From: Bacteroidales bacterium
GTDB taxonomy: Bacteria; Bacteroidota; Bacteroidia; Bacteroidales; UBA932
Reading direction: 5' to 3'
DNA length: 42,654 nucleotides
Assembly: GCA_017558775.1 (NCBI GenBank)
Contig: JAFYTP010000022.1
Span: forward strand, 1 to 42,654
The notes under the pieces were generated by a model, which made no database searches, was not told the DNA's origin, and saw only the letters and a program-made list of their open reading frames with translations. The translations under genes were made by a program, and so were the position numbers. Numbering within the stretch: the stretch's first letter is position 1; each line of letters begins with the position of its first letter. This document shows positions 30,637 to 38,807 of this stretch, piece by piece.

Positions 30637-31109
30637 TTGTATTTCAGCTCGAACTCGTAATTCTTCAAAAATTCCGAAGGATGAGCTTCGCGTCCTCTGC
30701 GTAAGAGGAACTTGACTTTGATCCGGAAAGAGACCCCGTCCACCTCGTCGAGGTCCTCGATCCGGTCTCTGTATTTATCCTCAATGCCCTTAATTTCAGG
30801 AAGATAGTTGTTAAACTTCTCGATCATCTTTTCATCCTCTTCCGGAAGTTTCTCAGGATCGATATCGACGCCCACCTGGTCTTTGATCACACTGATGTTT
30901 TTAGTGTTAGAAAAGAGATACCCGGGAGCGAGGTCGCCAAGGATATTGTTCAGAATCGTAGTATATTCATCACGCATTCCTGTATCCGCGATCTCGCTGG
31001 GATCCGTGCAATCCACCACCACTCCGTAAACATAAAAGTAACTGATCGGTCCTTTGTTGCACGCAACAAGACTCAAAAGACAAACGAGTCCTAATAAAAT
31101 TTTCTTCAT
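30633..31109 (-). CDS. Orphan lipoprotein of unknown function
   Basis: This encodes 158 residues with a lipobox ending at Cys17 (LLSLVAC). The mature part is acidic and highly charged, with EKLPEEDEKMIEKF, then KGIEDKYRDRIEDLDEVDGV, then a basic KVKFLLRRGREAHPS. It recalls small Bacteroidales lipoproteins but no named family is recognised. The gene has lower GC than its neighbours and lies alone between its own promoter and the convergent manC, with which it shares the four bases CTAG as overlapping stops. ATG 31109 is chosen because it starts a clean lipoprotein signal; the 15 codons upstream contain the leader region. Confidence 0.7.
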   Translation of the reverse strand: MKKILLGLVCLLSLVACNKGPISYFYVYGVVVDCTDPSEIADTGMRDEYTTILNNILGDLAPGYLFSNTKNISVIKDQVGVDIDPEKLPEEDEKMIEKFNNYLPEIKGIEDKYRDRIEDLDEVDGVSFRIKVKFLLRRGREAHPSEFLKNYEFELKYN

Positions 31110-31151
31110 TCTTCTATCTGTTTGAATACACTTTATTATCGTAATCTTAAA

Positions 31152-31183
31152 CAAAGGTACTATGAGATTTCGGATTATGCAAT
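31152..31183 (-). promoter_or_regulatory. Promoter of the orphan lipoprotein gene
   Basis: On the minus strand ATTG (31180-31183), a 20-base spacer and TACCTTTG (31152-31159) match the consensus with one mismatch in the -33 box. The ATG at 31109 is 42 bases downstream. Confidence 0.65.
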
Positions 31184-31226
31184 AGGTGGGGCGAAAAAGG
31201 AAAATGATAAAAAAACTTAAAAAATC

Positions 31227-31257
31227 CTTGCGGATTCAAAAATAATGACTACCTTTG
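31227..31257 (+). promoter_or_regulatory. Promoter of the lysine tRNA operon
   Basis: CTTG (31227-31230), a 19-base spacer and a perfect TACCTTTG (31250-31257) precede the first tRNA by 39 bases. The flanks are AT-rich. Confidence 0.75.
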
Positions 31258-31296
31258 CAATCCCGTTTGGGAGAACAGCCAAAACGAGGAACGGAA

Positions 31297-31369
31297 GACT
31301 CGTTAGCTCAGTTGGTAGAGCACAACACTTTTAATGTTGGGGTCTCGGGTTCGAGCCCCGAACGGGTCA
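31297..31369 (+). tRNA. tRNA-Lys (anticodon UUU)
   Basis: A complete cloverleaf can be drawn. The acceptor stem is GACTCGT with ACGGGTC (one G-U pair), the D arm GCTC/GAGC, the anticodon stem CAACA/TGTTG with loop CTTTTAA giving anticodon TTT, and the T arm TCGGG/CCCGA around TTCGAGC. The discriminator is A. The CCA end is not encoded (CAAA follows), so it must be added by the cca product. Confidence 0.96.
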
Positions 31370-31404
31370 CAAAAGGGAAGCGGGTCTTCCACAACAAGTT
31401 ACCT

Positions 31405-31480
<76 letters not shown>

Positions 31481-31483
31481 AGA

Positions 31484-31510
31484 AAGGACAGCCGAAAGGT
31501 TGTCCTTTTT
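31484..31510 (+). terminator. Terminator of the tRNA operon
   Basis: A 10-bp stem AAGGACAGCC with GGTTGTCCTT (one G-T wobble) around a GAAA loop is followed by TTT. It begins 4 bases after the second tRNA. Confidence 0.85.
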
Positions 31511-31542
31511 CGTATCTGGTTGGCATTCAGCCAACTAAACGC

Positions 31543-31572
31543 AGAGAGGTGCACCAGCCGGTGCACCTCTCT
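31543..31572. repeat. Perfect 13-bp inverted repeat between tRNA operon and kinase gene
   Basis: AGAGAGGTGCACC and its exact complement enclose an AGCC loop. There is no T-tract on either side, so it is not a classical intrinsic terminator, though it lies 29 bases after the stop codon of the minus-strand kinase gene and may protect or end that transcript. A second small hairpin (GTTGGC/GCCAAC) lies at about 31519-31534. Confidence 0.6.
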
Positions 31573-31600
31573 AACGTTAAAGTATTGACAATCAGTCAGA

Positions 31601-32686
31601 TTACAAACTCTCGATGTAGGCCTTCATCTGCGGCACCTTGGCGTAGGCGGCGTGGAAGAGGGCGACCTGGTTCCGGGTGCGGACGAGGTTGTGCTCCGGA
31701 TACTTGATCTTGTAGTAGGTGTCACCGTTGATGTAGTCGGCGAAGAAGCGGACGGCCTGCATGTACGGGAAGAGGCAGGCGGCGTACGGGAGGTTCTCCT
31801 TCTCGATGGGGGTCAGGAAGACCTTAGCGGACTCCACATAACCCTTGGCGAAAGCCTCGAAGATGTCCATCTTGAAATCGACCTTCTCCACGGCAGGATC
31901 GTCCTCGGCGACGGTGTTGGCCGCGGTGCGAAGGAAATCGCCGAAATCGGAGAAGACGAACGACGGCATCAGGGTGTCCAGGTCGATGACGCAGAGGATG
32001 TTGCCGTCCTTGTCGAACATCATGTTGTTCACCTTCGTGTCGCAGTGGCAGATGCGCTTGGGGAGCACGCCCTCGCGATAGAGACGCTCGGCCTTGCACA
32101 TTTCCTCCTCGAACGGCTTCAGGTCCGCGAGGATGGCCTGCACCTCGGGTTCCGCCATGCGGCCGACCTTATCGGCAGCGACGGCTTCCTTCAGCTGACG
32201 GGCGCGGAGCTCCATGTTGTGGAAATCCGGAATGGTCTCCCCCAGCGTGTCGGGAATGTCGGCGAGCATCGCCTCGAACTGACCGAAGGCCTTGCCGGCA
32301 TAGTAGGAATACTCCGGATTCACGGTCTCGTAGGTATAGGCGTCCTTGATGAACACGGACACGCGCCAGAAGGTCTCGCCGTCGGTCCAATAGGTCTTGC
32401 CCGTGGCCTTACAAGGGATGAAGGTCAGAACCTTTCTGTCGATGTCAGGGTCTCCCGCCAGCTTCTTCCGGATGTGCCGGGTGGCGCAGTCGATATTGTG
32501 CTGCAGGAGTTCCACGTCCTGGAAGATGGCGTTGTTCACGCGCTGGAGCACATAGTTGTCAGGGCCGTCGGTCTTGACCAGGAGGGTGTCGTTGATAAGG
32601 CCGTTGCCAAGCGGCTTGATTTCCAGGATATTGCCCTGGATGGCGAACTGTCCGGTAATGGACTTGAGTTCTTCAATGGATTTCAT
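31601..32686 (-). CDS. N-acetylhexosamine 1-kinase-like APH-family sugar kinase
   Basis: This encodes 361 residues of the aminoglycoside-phosphotransferase kinase fold. It has a glycine-containing N-terminal loop (PLGNGLINDTLLV), an ATP-contact region NYVLQRVN, the catalytic segment HCDTKVNNMMFD near residue 215 with its Asp, and IDLDTLMPS near 235 supplying the Mg-binding Asp. These motifs resemble NahK, which phosphorylates GlcNAc or GalNAc at C1 in host-glycan use, more than antibiotic-resistance enzymes. The exact sugar cannot be read. It follows a GH3 glycosidase gene by 2 bases and probably acts on the sugar that enzyme releases. Confidence 0.8.
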   Translation of the reverse strand: MKSIEELKSITGQFAIQGNILEIKPLGNGLINDTLLVKTDGPDNYVLQRVNNAIFQDVELLQHNIDCATRHIRKKLAGDPDIDRKVLTFIPCKATGKTYWTDGETFWRVSVFIKDAYTYETVNPEYSYYAGKAFGQFEAMLADIPDTLGETIPDFHNMELRARQLKEAVAADKVGRMAEPEVQAILADLKPFEEEMCKAERLYREGVLPKRICHCDTKVNNMMFDKDGNILCVIDLDTLMPSFVFSDFGDFLRTAANTVAEDDPAVEKVDFKMDIFEAFAKGYVESAKVFLTPIEKENLPYAACLFPYMQAVRFFADYINGDTYYKIKYPEHNLVRTRNQVALFHAAYAKVPQMKAYIESL

Positions 32687-32688
32687 AT

Positions 32689-35019
32689 TCAGATGTTAGG
32701 ATTTTCCCAGATTTTGGTTTCAGTGCAGTTGGCCATCACGCCCAGGCCGCCACAGGAGAGGCGGAAATCGCCCTTTTCCAGGCGCCATTTACCATCGGCA
32801 CCCACGAACGCGAGTTCCTTAGCAGGAACCTCGAAGGTGACGGTCTTGCTCTCCCCCGGTTCCAGGACGATCTTCTCGAAGCCGCGGAGGCGCTTGACGT
32901 CCGGAATGAGGGACGCCACGAGGTCGGAGCTGTACAGCAGGACGGCTTCCTTGCCGGCGCGCTCGCCGGTGTTAGTCACTTTCACGGACACCTTCAGGAC
33001 ATCGCCGGCCTTGAATTCCGCAGGGCTATCCAGTTTGAGGTCGCTGTACTCGAACGAGGTGTAGCTGAGACCGTAGCCAAACGGCCACTGGACGTCCATC
33101 ACGGCATCGTAGTTATAGGATCCGTCCATCACCTCGCGGTGTTCGGACACCTTGTAGTCGTAGGTATGGAGAGCGTTGATGTGCTTGGGATAGGTGAACG
33201 GCAGCTTGCCGGAGAAGTTCTCGTCGCCGGCGAGGAGGGCGGCCAGGGCGTCGCCACCATAGTTGGACGGAAGCATCACGTCCACGACCGCTTTCACGAG
33301 CGGCTCGATGTCGCCGATGATGCGGGGACGGCCCTCGTTCAGCACGAGGATGACCGGCTTCCCGGTGGCGGCGACTTTCCGGACCAGTTCCTTCTGGTTC
33401 TTGGAGAGGTTCAGGTCGTCCATGTTGCCGGGCGTCTCGCAATAGGAGTTCTCGCCCACGCAGACGACAACGACATCGGCCAGGTAGGCGTAAGCGGCGG
33501 CCAACGAGATGCCGGAAGCGTTCTCGCTCTGCCAGCTTCCGCCTTCATTGTCATACTCCACGCCGGGGACATAGTGCACACGCGGGAACCGCGCCTGCAG
33601 AGCCTCCAGAATGGTGTTGTACTGCGGGGCGAACGCATCGGCATTGCCCTGCCAGGTATAGCTCCAGCCGCCGTTCAGGGTGCGGAGGGAGTTCGCGTTC
33701 GGGCCGGTCACGAGGATGCGCTCGGTGCCCTTGAGCGGCAGGATACCTTCATTCTTGAGGAGCACCTCGGATTCGATGGCGGCGGCCAGGGACTGCTTGG
33801 CGAACGTGGCGGAGGCGAACGCCGGATAGTCGTGCTCCCAGGTCGGATTCTCGAACAGGCCCAGGCGGACCTTCAACCGCAGGATGCGGCGCACGGCATC
33901 GTCGATGCGCTCCATCGGGATATCCCCGGACTTCGCCAGGTCCACGATGACGTTGCAGCACTCGGGATCGTACGGGTCCATGATCATGTCGATGCCGGCG
34001 TTGATGCCCATGGCGACAGCCTCGCGCTTGTCGGCGGCCACATGGTCGCGGGAGAAGAGATTGTCGATATCGGCCCAGTCGGTCACCAGCATGCCGTCCC
34101 AACCCAGCTGTTCCTTCACCCAGCCGGTGAGGAGTTCCTTGTTCGCGTGCGTCGGGATACCGTTGATGGAGGCGGAATTGACCATCGCCGTGAGGGCGCC
34201 GGCCTCGAAGCACTCCTTGAACGGGCGGAAATATTTCTCGCGAAGGTCGTTTTCAGCGATATAGGCCGGGGTGCGGTCCTTGCCGGTATGCGGCACGCCA
34301 TAACCCATGAAATGCTTGATGCTCACGGCCGCGTGTTCCAGGTCGATGTGATTGGGATCCTCGCCCTGGATGGCCACGGTCTCGGTGCGGGCCATCTCGG
34401 CCTGCAGATACGGGTCCTCGCCGTAGCTCTCCCACTGGCGCGGCCAGCGCGGGTCGCGGCCCAGGTCCATGACCGGAGAGAACACCCACGGGCACTGCGC
34501 GGCGCGGGTCTCGTAAGCCATCGCCTTGCCCATCATCGCGGCGTATTCCCGGTTGAAGGTGGCGCCGAGGTTGATCTCCTGCGGATAGAAGGTACCATCG
34601 ACAAGATAGGAAGCGCCGTGGATCATGTCCAGACCGTAGATGCAGGGAATGCCGATGTGCTTCATCGAACTTTCCTGGATCTTGGTGATGAATTCGGCCG
34701 TCTTCTCGCGGTCGAGGGCGCGGTCGTTCATTACGTTCAGGATGGAACCCACCTTGTATTTCCCGAAGATGACGTCCATCTTCGCCGGATCCACGTCGTC
34801 CTTGCCTTCTGCGGTGATGATGCCGATGGACAGCTGGACCATCTGGCCGGCCTTCTCCTCGAGGGTCATTCCCTTGAGGACCTGCTCCACTTTCGCCTCC
34901 ACTTTGGCGTCCGGAATAATGGTGGGAAGGATGCCGGGGGCTTTATTTCCACAGGCCACGGCGGCCGCGGCGGCCAGGGTGAAGGCAGCGGCCTTCAGGG
35001 CGTTTTTGACGAGATTCAT
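32689..35019 (-). CDS. GH3 family glycoside hydrolase lipoprotein (beta-glucosidase type)
   Basis: This encodes 776 residues, a lipoprotein with lipobox ending at Cys23 (AAAVAC). The GH3 TIM-barrel domain (about 45-390) shows GLDMIHGASY, DPRWPRQWESYGEDP, KHFMGYG and the nucleophile region LVTDWADID with the Asp near residue 313. The second alpha/beta domain (about 400-620) and a fibronectin-III-like C-terminal domain (FKAGDVLKVSVKVTNTGERAGKE) complete the BglX/ExoI-like layout. It removes terminal beta-linked glucose or a related sugar from oligosaccharides at the outer membrane or in the periplasm. ATG 35019 replaces a TTG nine codons earlier. It leads a two-gene operon with the kinase. Confidence 0.92.
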   Translation of the reverse strand: MNLVKNALKAAAFTLAAAAAVACGNKAPGILPTIIPDAKVEAKVEQVLKGMTLEEKAGQMVQLSIGIITAEGKDDVDPAKMDVIFGKYKVGSILNVMNDRALDREKTAEFITKIQESSMKHIGIPCIYGLDMIHGASYLVDGTFYPQEINLGATFNREYAAMMGKAMAYETRAAQCPWVFSPVMDLGRDPRWPRQWESYGEDPYLQAEMARTETVAIQGEDPNHIDLEHAAVSIKHFMGYGVPHTGKDRTPAYIAENDLREKYFRPFKECFEAGALTAMVNSASINGIPTHANKELLTGWVKEQLGWDGMLVTDWADIDNLFSRDHVAADKREAVAMGINAGIDMIMDPYDPECCNVIVDLAKSGDIPMERIDDAVRRILRLKVRLGLFENPTWEHDYPAFASATFAKQSLAAAIESEVLLKNEGILPLKGTERILVTGPNANSLRTLNGGWSYTWQGNADAFAPQYNTILEALQARFPRVHYVPGVEYDNEGGSWQSENASGISLAAAYAYLADVVVVCVGENSYCETPGNMDDLNLSKNQKELVRKVAATGKPVILVLNEGRPRIIGDIEPLVKAVVDVMLPSNYGGDALAALLAGDENFSGKLPFTYPKHINALHTYDYKVSEHREVMDGSYNYDAVMDVQWPFGYGLSYTSFEYSDLKLDSPAEFKAGDVLKVSVKVTNTGERAGKEAVLLYSSDLVASLIPDVKRLRGFEKIVLEPGESKTVTFEVPAKELAFVGADGKWRLEKGDFRLSCGGLGVMANCTETKIWENPNI

Positions 35020-35050
35020 AACCGGTGAGATAGTGTTATTTTCCAATCTT

Positions 35051-35082
35051 CAAAGATAGTGATTATTTGTTTTTCGTCCAAA
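35051..35082 (-). promoter_or_regulatory. Promoter of the GH3/kinase operon
   Basis: On the minus strand TTTG (35079-35082), a 20-base spacer and TATCTTTG (35051-35058) match both consensus boxes perfectly. Its spacer contains the -33 box of the divergent promoter. Confidence 0.8.
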
Positions 35083-35097
35083 AAGGGGCTACATTTG
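35066..35097 (+). promoter_or_regulatory. Promoter of the CyuA-like gene, interleaved with the divergent one
   Basis: TTTG (35066-35069), a 20-base spacer and TACATTTG (35090-35097) match both consensus boxes perfectly. The start codon is 24 bases downstream. Its spacer contains the -33 box of the minus-strand promoter. Confidence 0.8.
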
Positions 35098-35121
35098 TAT
35101 TTCGATACATTCCGACCATTC

Positions 35122-36465
35122 ATGACCGACCGCCAAGCCGAACTTATCGAACTGATCCATAAGGAAGTGAAGCCCGCCCTGGGCTGCACCGAGCCCATCG
35201 CCGTCGCCCTGGCCGTCGCCAAGGCCGTGGACATCATCTCCGAGAACTGCTCCCACTGCGGCGACTGCCCCCTCTGGCGGCAGACCGCCGATTTCCGCAT
35301 CACCGTGGAGGTGAGCGGCAACATCCTCAAGAACGGGATGGGCGTGGGCATTCCCGGCACCGGCATGGTGGGCCTTCCCATCGCGGCCGCCCTCGGCGCC
35401 GTCTGCGGGGACCCGAACCTCGGCCTGGAGGTCCTGCACGGGGTTTCGGAGAGCGCCGTCGCCCGCGCGAAGGAGCTGGTGGATGCCAAGCGCGTGACGA
35501 TTTCCGTCGCGGACATCGACAGGCTCCTGTACGTCAAGGCGACTGTTTCAATGGGTCATGGGCTGGAAGCATCGGCGGAGGTCAATCCCCACGCCTATGC
35601 CGTCATTGAGGACGACCACGACAAGATCGTGGAAACGAGCTTCGCGGACCGCATCCTGATGAGCTCCGAATCCGGCGCCGCGGCGAAAGACCGATCCACC
35701 CTGGATTACGGCCTGACGGTGCGGGAAATCTTCGATTTCGCCCAGACGGCTGATTATAAGGACATTGCCTTTATCCTGGAGGACCGGACGCTGAATCTGG
35801 TGCTCGCTCGCGAAGGCCTGGAGGGCGATTACGGCCTCCGCGTAGGCAAGGCCATCCGCGAGAACCAGCTGGAAGTGTTCGGCGACGATTTGATGAGCTT
35901 CGCGATGGGCATGACCGCCGCGGCCTCGGACGCCCGTATGGCCGGCTGCACCCTTCCTGCGATGTCCAACAGCGGCAGCGGTAACCAGGGCATCACCGTG
36001 AGCGTTCCTATTATCGCCTATGCGCTTAAATACGGCATCGGCGACGAGCCCCTCGCCCGCGCCCTCATCCTGTCCAACCTCGTGGCTATCCATATCAAGG
36101 GCTTCCTGGGCAAACTGTCCGCCCTCTGCGGCTGCGTGGTGGCTTCCACCGGCTCCGCCTGCGGCATCGTCTATCTCCAGGGAGGCACTTACGAGCAGGT
36201 ATGCGCCGCCATCAAGAACATGGTGGGCAACATCACCGGAATGGTCTGCGACGGAGCCAAGGTTGGCTGCGCGATGAAAGTCGCCTCCGGCGTCTCCAGC
36301 GCCGTCCAATCCGCCGTCCTCGCCCTCCGCGGCACCTGCATCCCCTCCACCGACGGCATCATCGAAGACGACATAGAAAAAACCATCCGGAATCTCGGCG
36401 CCATTGGCTCGGTAGGCATGCAGGCGACGGACCGGATGATTTTGGATATTATGCTCTGTAAGTAG
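35122..36465 (+). CDS. UPF0597/CyuA-like L-cysteine desulfidase or serine-dehydratase-related protein
   Basis: This encodes 447 residues. It starts with the family pattern IHKEVKPALGCTEPIAVALA (Cys22) and contains NILKNGMGVGIPGTGM, SNSGSGNQGI, and a C-terminal CGCVVASTGSACGI cluster. These cysteines are the likely iron-sulfur ligands of the CyuA (YhaM) and L-serine-dehydratase-alpha-related family. CyuA breaks cysteine down to pyruvate, ammonia and sulfide; that activity is inferred by family. An additional CSHCGDC motif near residue 45 is notable, though I cannot say how common it is in the family. ATG 35122 gives the family N-terminus; 21 codons upstream run through the promoter. The stop TAG directly abuts the convergent GH3 stop. 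Confidence 0.85.
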   Translation: MTDRQAELIELIHKEVKPALGCTEPIAVALAVAKAVDIISENCSHCGDCPLWRQTADFRITVEVSGNILKNGMGVGIPGTGMVGLPIAAALGAVCGDPNLGLEVLHGVSESAVARAKELVDAKRVTISVADIDRLLYVKATVSMGHGLEASAEVNPHAYAVIEDDHDKIVETSFADRILMSSESGAAAKDRSTLDYGLTVREIFDFAQTADYKDIAFILEDRTLNLVLAREGLEGDYGLRVGKAIRENQLEVFGDDLMSFAMGMTAAASDARMAGCTLPAMSNSGSGNQGITVSVPIIAYALKYGIGDEPLARALILSNLVAIHIKGFLGKLSALCGCVVASTGSACGIVYLQGGTYEQVCAAIKNMVGNITGMVCDGAKVGCAMKVASGVSSAVQSAVLALRGTCIPSTDGIIEDDIEKTIRNLGAIGSVGMQATDRMILDIMLCK

Positions 36466-38730
36466 CTAGAAGGTATATTTCTTCTTCCGCAGGTCGGCGG
36501 AGTTTCCTCCGTACAGCAACTCGTATTTTCCGTGGAGCGGGACCATGTCCTGCTTTTCTTCGTCCCACCAGAGGAAGGTTTCGTCCTCGAGGGGGATGCA
36601 GACTTTGATGGTCTTGCCGGCGGGGATGGTGACGCGGCGGAAGGCACGGAGGGTCTTGGAGGGACCGTCCGGATCGCCTTTGCGGCGGACGTACACCTGG
36701 ACCACCTCGGTGGCTTCCCGCTTGCCGGTATTCTTCACCGGGATGATCAGCGAGTTGTTCCGAATCTTCGCTCTCTTATAGCGGAACGTCGTGTAGCTGA
36801 GGCCATAACCGAACGGATACAGGGGCTTGCCCGTGAAGTAGCGGTAGGTATGGCCCTTCATGTCGTAGTTCTCGAAGTCGGGCAGGTCGTCGATGTCTCG
36901 GTAGAAGGTGACCGGAAGCTTGCCGGAAGGGGCCACGTCGCCGAAGAGGACTTCCGCAATGGCGGCGCCGCCTTCCTGGCCGGGATACCAGGCCTGGAGG
37001 ATAGCGTCGCAGGATTCCGTTTCGGGAACCAGGCCGATGGCGCAGCCAGAGAAGTTCACGAGGACGACCTTCTTGCCGGCGTCGTGCAGGGCCTTCATCA
37101 GGTCACGCTGCACCTGCGGCAGCTGGATGTCCGTGCGGTCGCCACCCTTGAAGCCGGGCAGTTCCACGGGCATCTCCTCACCCTCGAATCGCGGAGAAAT
37201 ACCGCCGGCGAAAATGACAATGTCGATGCCTTCCAGCTCATCCAGAACAGCCTGGACGTCCAGTTCGGGCAGGAAGCTCGACGCCATCCGCTCCTGACGG
37301 CGGACATAGTTCATGATATCGCGAAGGCCGATGGCATACTGCTTCGCGATGGCCTCCAACTCTTCCTGGCTCTTGCCGAGCGCCTGGGTCAACGGGTTGT
37401 TCGGATCGGGATTGGGAGCATATTCAGCCCCGACGATACCGCAGCCGCGGACATACTTGAGGCCGGGGATGCGCTCCTTGAGCGCCTCATACAGGGTAAT
37501 GGTCCCGTTCGGAACGGGGTTGTAGTTACCCCACTGCATCTCAGCGTCATCACCGTTCGGGCCGACGAGGGCGATGTTCGCACCCGCCTGAAACGGCAGG
37601 ATGCCACCCTTGTTCTGCAGCAGTACCATCGTCTCCTGCGCCATCTTGCGGGACAGGGCGCGGTGCTCCGGACCCTCCACGATGGACTCCGGCAGGTCGT
37701 CCCACAGGGAGACGTCGTCCATCTCACCCAGCTGGAAGCGGGCGGTAAACAGGCGGATGAGGTTCCTGTCCAGATCGGCCTCGTCCAGCAAGCCCTGCTC
37801 CACCGCCTCGGGGATGTGCCGATAGGCGTCGCCACATTCGGTATCGACACCGGCATGCACCGCCGCGGCGGCCGCGGCAACCACATCCGGCGAATAGCCG
37901 TGACGGCCCGGAACGTAGAAGTCCTCCACCGCCCAGCAGTCGGAAGTGATCAGGCCCTGGAAGCCCCATTCACCCCGCAGGATTGTGTCGATAAGATACT
38001 CGCTTGCGCCGCAAGGAATGCCACGGAAGCGGTTGTAGGCGGTCATCACCTCCTGCACATCGGCCTTGGTCACTAGGTCCTTGAAGGCGGGCAGGTAGGT
38101 CTCGCGGAGGTCGCGCTCGGAGACCTCGGCGTCATAGCTGTGGCGGTTCCACTCCGGGCCGGAATGGACGGCATAATGCTTCGCGCAGGCATGGGCCTTC
38201 AAAACCGGGGAATCCGACGGACCCTGCAGTCCGCGGACCACGGCCATACCCAGCTGGCCGGTCAGGTACGGATCCTCGCCGTAGGTCTCCATTCCCCGTC
38301 CCCAGCGCGGGTCGCGGAAGATGTTGATGTTCGGCGTCCAGAATGTAACGCCCTGATATTGGCCGATATGTCCCGCCTCTTTGGCGATGCGGTACTTCAC
38401 CCGCGCCTCGTCACTGACGGCCGTGAACACCTCGTACAGGAGGGGTTCGTCGAAGGAGGCGGCCATGCCGATGGGCTGCGGGAACACGGTCGCGGAACCG
38501 TTGCGGGCTACGCCATGAAGCGCCTCGCTCCACCAGTTGTACGCCTTGATGCCCAGGGCCTCCACCGGGGCGGAAGGATGCCTGGACAGAGAGGCCTTCT
38601 CCTCCAGGGTCAGGCGGGACACAAGGTCCTTCGCCCGCTCTTCGGGAGGCAGGGAACGGTCTTTATACGGTTGGGCGGATAAGGTTAAGGTCAGGGCGCA
38701 AAGCGCCAGGAGGGTGGTCAATCGCTTCAT
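36466..38730 (-). CDS. GH3 family glycoside hydrolase (xylosidase/glucosidase type)
   Basis: This encodes 754 residues with a signal peptide ending near LTLSAQ (residue 20) and no lipobox. The catalytic barrel has NWWSEALHGVARNG, TFWTPNINIFRDPRWGRGMETYGEDP, CAKHYAVHSGPEWNRH and the nucleophile Asp264 in LITSDCWAV. This set is typical of the Xyl3A-like GH3 group that contains beta-xylosidases, arabinofuranosidases and beta-glucosidases. A C-terminal fibronectin-III-like domain (VPVKNTGKREATEVVQVYV) is present. It is periplasmic by its signal. ATG 38730 starts the signal peptide; the 30 codons before it cross the promoter. It forms a single-gene unit convergent with the CyuA-like gene. Confidence 0.92.
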   Translation of the reverse strand: MKRLTTLLALCALTLTLSAQPYKDRSLPPEERAKDLVSRLTLEEKASLSRHPSAPVEALGIKAYNWWSEALHGVARNGSATVFPQPIGMAASFDEPLLYEVFTAVSDEARVKYRIAKEAGHIGQYQGVTFWTPNINIFRDPRWGRGMETYGEDPYLTGQLGMAVVRGLQGPSDSPVLKAHACAKHYAVHSGPEWNRHSYDAEVSERDLRETYLPAFKDLVTKADVQEVMTAYNRFRGIPCGASEYLIDTILRGEWGFQGLITSDCWAVEDFYVPGRHGYSPDVVAAAAAAVHAGVDTECGDAYRHIPEAVEQGLLDEADLDRNLIRLFTARFQLGEMDDVSLWDDLPESIVEGPEHRALSRKMAQETMVLLQNKGGILPFQAGANIALVGPNGDDAEMQWGNYNPVPNGTITLYEALKERIPGLKYVRGCGIVGAEYAPNPDPNNPLTQALGKSQEELEAIAKQYAIGLRDIMNYVRRQERMASSFLPELDVQAVLDELEGIDIVIFAGGISPRFEGEEMPVELPGFKGGDRTDIQLPQVQRDLMKALHDAGKKVVLVNFSGCAIGLVPETESCDAILQAWYPGQEGGAAIAEVLFGDVAPSGKLPVTFYRDIDDLPDFENYDMKGHTYRYFTGKPLYPFGYGLSYTTFRYKRAKIRNNSLIIPVKNTGKREATEVVQVYVRRKGDPDGPSKTLRAFRRVTIPAGKTIKVCIPLEDETFLWWDEEKQDMVPLHGKYELLYGGNSADLRKKKYTF

Positions 38731-38746
38731 CTGAAAAGTGTTTTCA

Positions 38747-38754
38747 CAAAAATA
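38747..38754 (-). promoter_or_regulatory. -7 box of the second GH3 gene
   Basis: On the minus strand TATTTTTG matches TAnnTTTG exactly, 16 bases before the ATG at 38730. No convincing TTTG is seen 19-20 bases upstream. Confidence 0.5.
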
Positions 38755-38807
38755 AGGATTTGGACGGAAATATACTTTGGCTTTCCGAACAAATCCTTTC
38801 GTTTTTG

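Noticed and set aside
31601-32686. Aminoglycoside resistance kinase
   Set aside because: The fold is shared, but the HCDTKVNN and IDLDTLMP motifs and the coupling to a GH3 enzyme point to a sugar kinase.
34867-34892. GTCATTCCC as a fifth palindromic repeat
   Set aside because: The following bases do not pair back, the ATCT end is missing, and the stretch encodes the conserved GMTLEEKAG motif of GH3 enzymes.
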